Origin: Variovorax sp. OK212
GTDB taxonomy: Bacteria; Pseudomonadota; Gammaproteobacteria; Burkholderiales; Burkholderiaceae_C
Assembly: GCF_900112425.1 (NCBI RefSeq)
Contig: NZ_FOLP01000018.1
Location: 55,474-119,473, forward strand
Direction: 5' to 3'
DNA: 64,000 nt
Both the position numbers and the translations under genes were made by a program. How positions within the stretch are numbered: the stretch's first letter is position 1; each line of letters starts with the position of its first letter. Below are positions 60,376-64,000 of this stretch, piece by piece. The notes beneath the pieces were generated by a model. The model ran no database searches. It was not told the DNA's origin and saw nothing but the letters and a program-made list of their open reading frames with translations.

Positions 60376-61377
60376 TCAATCCAGCGACACGTTCGCCTTG
60401 CGGATCACGTCCGTGAACCGCGTCGTCTCGCTCGCCACGAACTGGTCGAACTGCGGGCGCGTGGTGGGGAAGGGCTCATAGCCGAAGCTCTTGAACTTCT
60501 CCAGCACGTCGGGCTCGGCCAGGCCCTTCTCGATGTCGCGCTTGATCTTCTCGGTGACCGAAGCAGGCAGGCCCTTGGGCACGGCAATGGCGTTCCAGCC
60601 GATCACCTCGAAGCCCTTCGGGCCTCCCGATTCGGCGACGGTCGGCACGTCGGGGAACGCGGCGTTGCGCTGCGGCGCGGCCACGGCCAGAAAGCGCAGC
60701 TTGTTCGCGCGCTGCAGCGGGCCGGCGGTGGCGCTGCTGCCCAGGGCAAAGGCCAGTTCGCCGGTCGCCACCGAGGTGTAGAGCTGCGTGGTTTCCTTGT
60801 AGATGATGTGTTCCATCTGCGTGCCGGTGGCCGACTCGAAGAGTTCGGAGCCCAGGTGCACCGGGTTGCCGACCGACCACGAGCCGTAGTCGAGCTTGCC
60901 GGGGTTGGCCTTGGCATCGGCGACGAGGTCGCCCACGGTCTTGTACTTGCTGTTGGTCGCGACGGTGAAGAAGAAGTAGGTCTTGAACAGCGGCAGCAGG
61001 GTGTCGAAGTCCTTGGCGCTGTCGTAGGGCAGCTTCTTGAAGAGCGCGGGGTAAGCGGCCAGGTGCACGTTGTCGAGCACGATGATGTCGTGGCCGTCCT
61101 TGGCGCCGCGCTTGAACGCGTCGATGGCGATGAAACCGTTGCCGCCCGGGCGGTTCTCGACCACCACCGGCTGGCCCCATGCACGCGAGAGCTTGTCGGC
61201 CACCAGGCGCGCCACGCCGTCGGGGCCGCCGCCCACCGGGAACGGCGTGATGATGCGCACGGGCTTGGTGGGGAATGCTTGTTGCTGTGCCGATGCGGTG
61301 GCGGGCACCAGCGCGGCAGCAGTGAGCGCGAGCGCGGCCAGGCCGACGCCGCGGCGGGTTGCGTTTGTCTTGTTCAT
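60376..61377 (-). CDS. TctC/Bug-family periplasmic solute receptor
   Basis: A 333-aa receptor. The signal peptide ends near residue 29 (ATASAQQQA), then FPTKPVRIITPFPVGGGPDGVARLV begins the family fold. No permease genes are adjacent. It is one of two receptors next to the 3-oxoadipate genes, suggesting uptake or sensing of a dicarboxylic or aromatic acid handled by them. Confidence 0.87.
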   Translation of the reverse strand: MNKTNATRRGVGLAALALTAAALVPATASAQQQAFPTKPVRIITPFPVGGGPDGVARLVADKLSRAWGQPVVVENRPGGNGFIAIDAFKRGAKDGHDIIVLDNVHLAAYPALFKKLPYDSAKDFDTLLPLFKTYFFFTVATNSKYKTVGDLVADAKANPGKLDYGSWSVGNPVHLGSELFESATGTQMEHIIYKETTQLYTSVATGELAFALGSSATAGPLQRANKLRFLAVAAPQRNAAFPDVPTVAESGGPKGFEVIGWNAIAVPKGLPASVTEKIKRDIEKGLAEPDVLEKFKSFGYEPFPTTRPQFDQFVASETTRFTDVIRKANVSLD

Positions 61378-61492
61378 CCTCTGATCCTCTTCTTTCGGTT
61401 CTCTTGGTTTTAAAACTCTCTGGGTCCGCCCGATGTGCGCTTTGGCACCTCTTTGCCACCTCCGCGGCTATTTTTTTTGGCGGCTGTCGCGG

Positions 61493-62542
61493 CTACTCCA
61501 CCACCGCGCCAGAACTCTTCACGATCGCCGCCCACTTCGCGCTCTCCCGCGACATGAGCGCGGCGTATTCGGCCGGCCCGCCCAGCAACGGCACGGCGCC
61601 TTCCACATCCAGCCGCGACTGGAATTCCTTCTCCCCCGCCACCTTCAGCATCTGCGCCGCGAGTTCGTTCACGAACGCGGCGGGCGTGCCGCGCGGCGCG
61701 AGGATGCCGTAGGTCAGCGTGCTCTCGAAATCGGCGAGCGCGGGCAAGCCCGACTCCATCACGGTGGGCACGTCGGGCAGCGACGGCAGGCGCCTGGCGC
61801 TGGTGACGGCAATGGCGCGCAGCCGGCCGCCCTTCACCAGGGCGAGTGCGGGCGGGATCACGCTGAACATCATGTGCACCTGCCCGCCCGCGAGGTCGGT
61901 CAACGCGGGGTTGGTGCCCTTGTAGGGGATATGGGTGAGCCTGGTGCCGGTGCGCTCGGCGAAGAACTCGCCGCTCAGGTGGCCGCCGGTGCCGCTTCCG
62001 CTCGATGCGTAGTCGATGGCGCCGGGGCGCGCCTTGGCCTCGTTCACGAGGTCGGCGATGGTGCGGATCTTCGAGTTGGCGGGCACCACCAGCACCAGGG
62101 CCGACGAGGCGAACATGGCGACGGGCGCCAGGTCCTTGCGGGGGTCGAACTTCAGGCCCTTGTAGAGCGCGGGGTTGATCGACACGGTGCCGGTGTGGCC
62201 CAGCAGCAAGGTGCTGCCGTCGGCGGGGCTGCGCACCACTTCGCCGGTGCCCAGGTTGCCGCCGGCACCGGGCTTGTTGTCGACGATCACGCCCTGCTTG
62301 CGCAACTCGCCCAGGCCCTTGGCCATCTGGCGCGCGAAGACGTCGTTGCCGCCGCCGGGGGCGAAGGGAACGACGATGCGGATGGGTTTGGTGGCGTCGT
62401 GAGGCGACGCCATGGATGGCTGCTGCTGACCCTGTTGACCCTGGGCAAGGGCTGGCAGGGCGGCTGCTGCGGACAGCAGGCCCAGCAGCATCTCGCGCCG
62501 GGTGGTTGAAGGAGCAACGACTCGGCGCGAGGGGAACGTCAT
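61493..62542 (-). CDS. TctC/Bug-family periplasmic solute receptor
   Basis: A 349-aa receptor. An Arg pair near the N-terminus (TTRREMLLGLLSAAAALPALAQG) looks like a Tat-type signal. The mature start KPIRIVVPFAPGGGNDVFARQ is canonical. It lies 10 bp after the thiolase stop, so it is probably cotranscribed with 3-oxoadipate degradation genes. Confidence 0.87.
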   Translation of the reverse strand: MTFPSRRVVAPSTTRREMLLGLLSAAAALPALAQGQQGQQQPSMASPHDATKPIRIVVPFAPGGGNDVFARQMAKGLGELRKQGVIVDNKPGAGGNLGTGEVVRSPADGSTLLLGHTGTVSINPALYKGLKFDPRKDLAPVAMFASSALVLVVPANSKIRTIADLVNEAKARPGAIDYASSGSGTGGHLSGEFFAERTGTRLTHIPYKGTNPALTDLAGGQVHMMFSVIPPALALVKGGRLRAIAVTSARRLPSLPDVPTVMESGLPALADFESTLTYGILAPRGTPAAFVNELAAQMLKVAGEKEFQSRLDVEGAVPLLGGPAEYAALMSRESAKWAAIVKSSGAVVE

Positions 62543-62552
62543 GCGCTGTGTG

Positions 62553-63758
62553 TCAGACGCGTTCCAGGATCACGGCAATGCCCTGGCCCACGCCGATGCA
62601 CATGGTGCACAGCGCATAGCGCCCGCCGCCCTTGTGCAGCTGGTTCACGGCGGTGGTGGCCAGGCGCGCACCGCTGGCGCCCAGCGGGTGGCCCAGCGCA
62701 ATGGCGCCGCCGTTGATGTTCACGCGCGCGTCGTCGTCCTTCAGGCCCAGCAGGCGCAGCACGGCGAGGCCTTGCGCGGCGAAGGCTTCGTTGAGCTCGA
62801 TGACGTCCATCTGGTCGATGGTGAGGCCGGTGAGCGCCAGCACCTTCTGCGTGGCCGGTGCGGGGCCGATGCCCATCACGCGCGGCGCGACGCCGGCGGT
62901 GGCCATGCCGACCACGCGGGCGCGCGGCGTGAGGCCGTACTTGGCGGCGCTGGCTTCGTCGGCCAGCAGCAGCGCGCAGGCGCCGTCGTTCACGCCGCTG
63001 GCATTGCCGGCGGTGACGGTGCCGTCGGGGCGCACCACGCCCTTGAGCTTGGCCAGCGACTCCATGCTGGTCTCGCGCGGATGCTCGTCCTTGTTGACGA
63101 TGATGGCGTCGCCCTTCTTCTGCGGCACGCTCACGGGAACGATCTCGGCGTCGAAGAAGCCCGACTTCTGCGAGGCCACGGCGCGCAGCTGCGAGTTCAG
63201 CGCCATCAGGTCTTGCGCCTCGCGCTCGATCTTGTAGTCGGTGGCCACGTTCTCGGCCGTCTCGGGCATGGAGTCGACGCCGTACTGCGCCTTCATGAGC
63301 TTGTTGACGAAGCGCCAGCCGATGGTGGTGTCGTACACCGCGTTGTTGCGGCTGAAGGCGCTCTCGGCCTTGGGCATGACGAAGGGCGCGCGGCTCATGC
63401 TTTCCACGCCGCCGGCGATCATGAGGCCGGCTTCACCGGCGCGAATGGCGCGCGCCGCGGTGCCCACGGCGTCCAGGCCCGAGCCGCACAGGCGGTTGAT
63501 GGTGCCGCCGCCCAGTTCGAGCGGCAGGCCGGCCAGCAGCGCCGACATGCGCGCCACGTTGCGGTTGTCTTCGCCGGCCTGGTTGGCGCAGCCGTAGAGC
63601 ACGTCGCTCACGGCCTGCCAGTCGACGTTCTTGTTGCGTTCCATCAGCGCGCGCAGGGGCACGGCGCCCAGGTCGTCGGTGCGCACGCTGCTGAGCGAGC
63701 CGCCGTAGCGGCCGAAGGGGGTGCGAACGGCGTCGCAGATGAAGGCTTGGTTGGTCAT
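62553..63758 (-). CDS. pcaF: 3-oxoadipyl-CoA thiolase
   Basis: A 401-aa thiolase. The nucleophile is in INRLCGSGLDAVG, the His in GHPLGASG and the second Cys in CTMCIGVGQG. QAFICDAVRTPFGRYGGSL and length 401 are typical of PcaF. It splits 3-oxoadipyl-CoA into succinyl-CoA and acetyl-CoA, the last step of the 3-oxoadipate route. It follows a CoA-transferase subunit gene by 30 bp. Confidence 0.9.
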   Translation of the reverse strand: MTNQAFICDAVRTPFGRYGGSLSSVRTDDLGAVPLRALMERNKNVDWQAVSDVLYGCANQAGEDNRNVARMSALLAGLPLELGGGTINRLCGSGLDAVGTAARAIRAGEAGLMIAGGVESMSRAPFVMPKAESAFSRNNAVYDTTIGWRFVNKLMKAQYGVDSMPETAENVATDYKIEREAQDLMALNSQLRAVASQKSGFFDAEIVPVSVPQKKGDAIIVNKDEHPRETSMESLAKLKGVVRPDGTVTAGNASGVNDGACALLLADEASAAKYGLTPRARVVGMATAGVAPRVMGIGPAPATQKVLALTGLTIDQMDVIELNEAFAAQGLAVLRLLGLKDDDARVNINGGAIALGHPLGASGARLATTAVNQLHKGGGRYALCTMCIGVGQGIAVILERV

Positions 63759-63788
63759 GGTGTGTGTCTCTTGGAGTCTTGAACGGAA

Positions 63789-64000
63789 TCAGGCGGCGGC
63801 GATCGGAAGACCGACCAGCGTCTCGAGCTCTTCGCGGCTCAGGCCGTCGACCAGATCGACGAGCTTCAGGCCCTGCGGCGTGCACTCGAGCGTGGCCAGG
63901 TCGGAGTACACGCGCTTGACGCAGGCGATGCCGGTCAGCGGGTAGGTGCACTCTTTCACCAGCTTGCTCGCGCCCTGCTTGGTCAGCAGGTCCATCATGA
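63789..64000 (-). CDS. 3-oxoadipate CoA-transferase subunit B, C-terminal part
   Basis: Only the last 69 or so residues are inside the window; the gene continues past the right edge. KLVKECTYPLTGIACVKRVYSDLATLE and GLSREELETLVGLPIAA match the end of PcaJ/ScoB-type subunits. It would pass CoA from succinyl-CoA to 3-oxoadipate. Its place before pcaF supports 3-oxoadipate rather than acetoacetate as substrate. Confidence 0.82.
   Translation of the reverse strand, partial: MMDLLTKQGASKLVKECTYPLTGIACVKRVYSDLATLECTPQGLKLVDLVDGLSREELETLVGLPIAAA

Overview
The window is GC-rich, densely coded chromosomal DNA of a soil-type betaproteobacterium. The content fits Burkholderiales, most likely Comamonadaceae and close to Variovorax: three TctC-type (Bug) solute receptors, several aromatic-acid pathways, AAHS-type MFS transport, DUF4148-like secreted proteins, and many LysR, MarR and TetR regulators. 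The organism is inferred from content, not proven. I saw no rRNA, standard tRNA, IS element, prophage or CRISPR array.

Layout. (1) Positions 1-12.7 kb hold an aryl-CoA catabolic cluster: a divergent partial amidohydrolase, crotonase, feruloyl-CoA-synthase-like ligase, SDR dehydrogenase, a complete Liv-type ABC importer with a fused permease-ATPase, a tannase/feruloyl-esterase-like lipoprotein, a long acyl-CoA dehydrogenase and a MarR regulator. Together they could release, import, activate and shorten hydroxycinnamate-type compounds. (2) 12.7-21 kb holds a TetR regulator, small VOC and SRPBCC proteins, an MFS exporter, TauE, an intradiol dioxygenase with a divergent LysR, and DoxX. (3) 21.3-26.4 kb is an unusual cassette: a 30-codon leader ORF, a 1236-aa metallophosphoesterase and a Tat-exported beta-helix-like protein, all overlapping. 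(4) 26.4-30 kb has a Crp/Fnr regulator divergent from a membrane haem/2Fe-2S adenylate cyclase, then two duplicated small secreted proteins. (5) 30-36.8 kb is a dihydroxybenzoate cluster: maleylacetate reductase, DoxX, AAHS transporter, FAD monooxygenase, gamma-resorcylate-decarboxylase-like enzyme, TctC receptor and a divergent MarR with two operators. (6) 36.9-48.2 kb is a large RNA-repair locus. (7) 48.3-64 kb holds a 2H phosphoesterase, a small phosphatase, a SUKH protein, an exonuclease, a lipoprotein hydrolase, an ornithine-cyclodeaminase-like enzyme, three tandem paralogous tiny proteins, a decayed methyltransferase, a TetR/DinB pair, more small proteins, two TctC receptors, 3-oxoadipyl-CoA thiolase and the end of a CoA-transferase subunit.

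The RNA-repair locus is the most notable system. RtcR (CARF-type sensor, sigma-54 activator) is divergent from a well-matched sigma-54 promoter. That promoter reads into rsr (Ro60/TROVE), then an array of four structured Y-RNA-like modules, then rtcB, two small unknown or zinc-ribbon proteins, an RNase Z, an RlaP-type nucleotidyltransferase, a TerD-family protein and rtcA. The Y-RNA modules share one stem/internal-loop/stem design. Two of them carry clear circularly permuted tRNA bodies with capped acceptor stems, attached at different points (anticodon arm in one, D-loop in the other).

Metabolic logic. The dioxygenase (region 2), maleylacetate reductase, monooxygenase and decarboxylase (region 5), and thiolase plus CoA-transferase (right edge) could form one route: dihydroxybenzoate to resorcinol, hydroxyquinol, maleylacetate, 3-oxoadipate, then succinyl-CoA and acetyl-CoA. 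This assembly is an inference from families and proximity.
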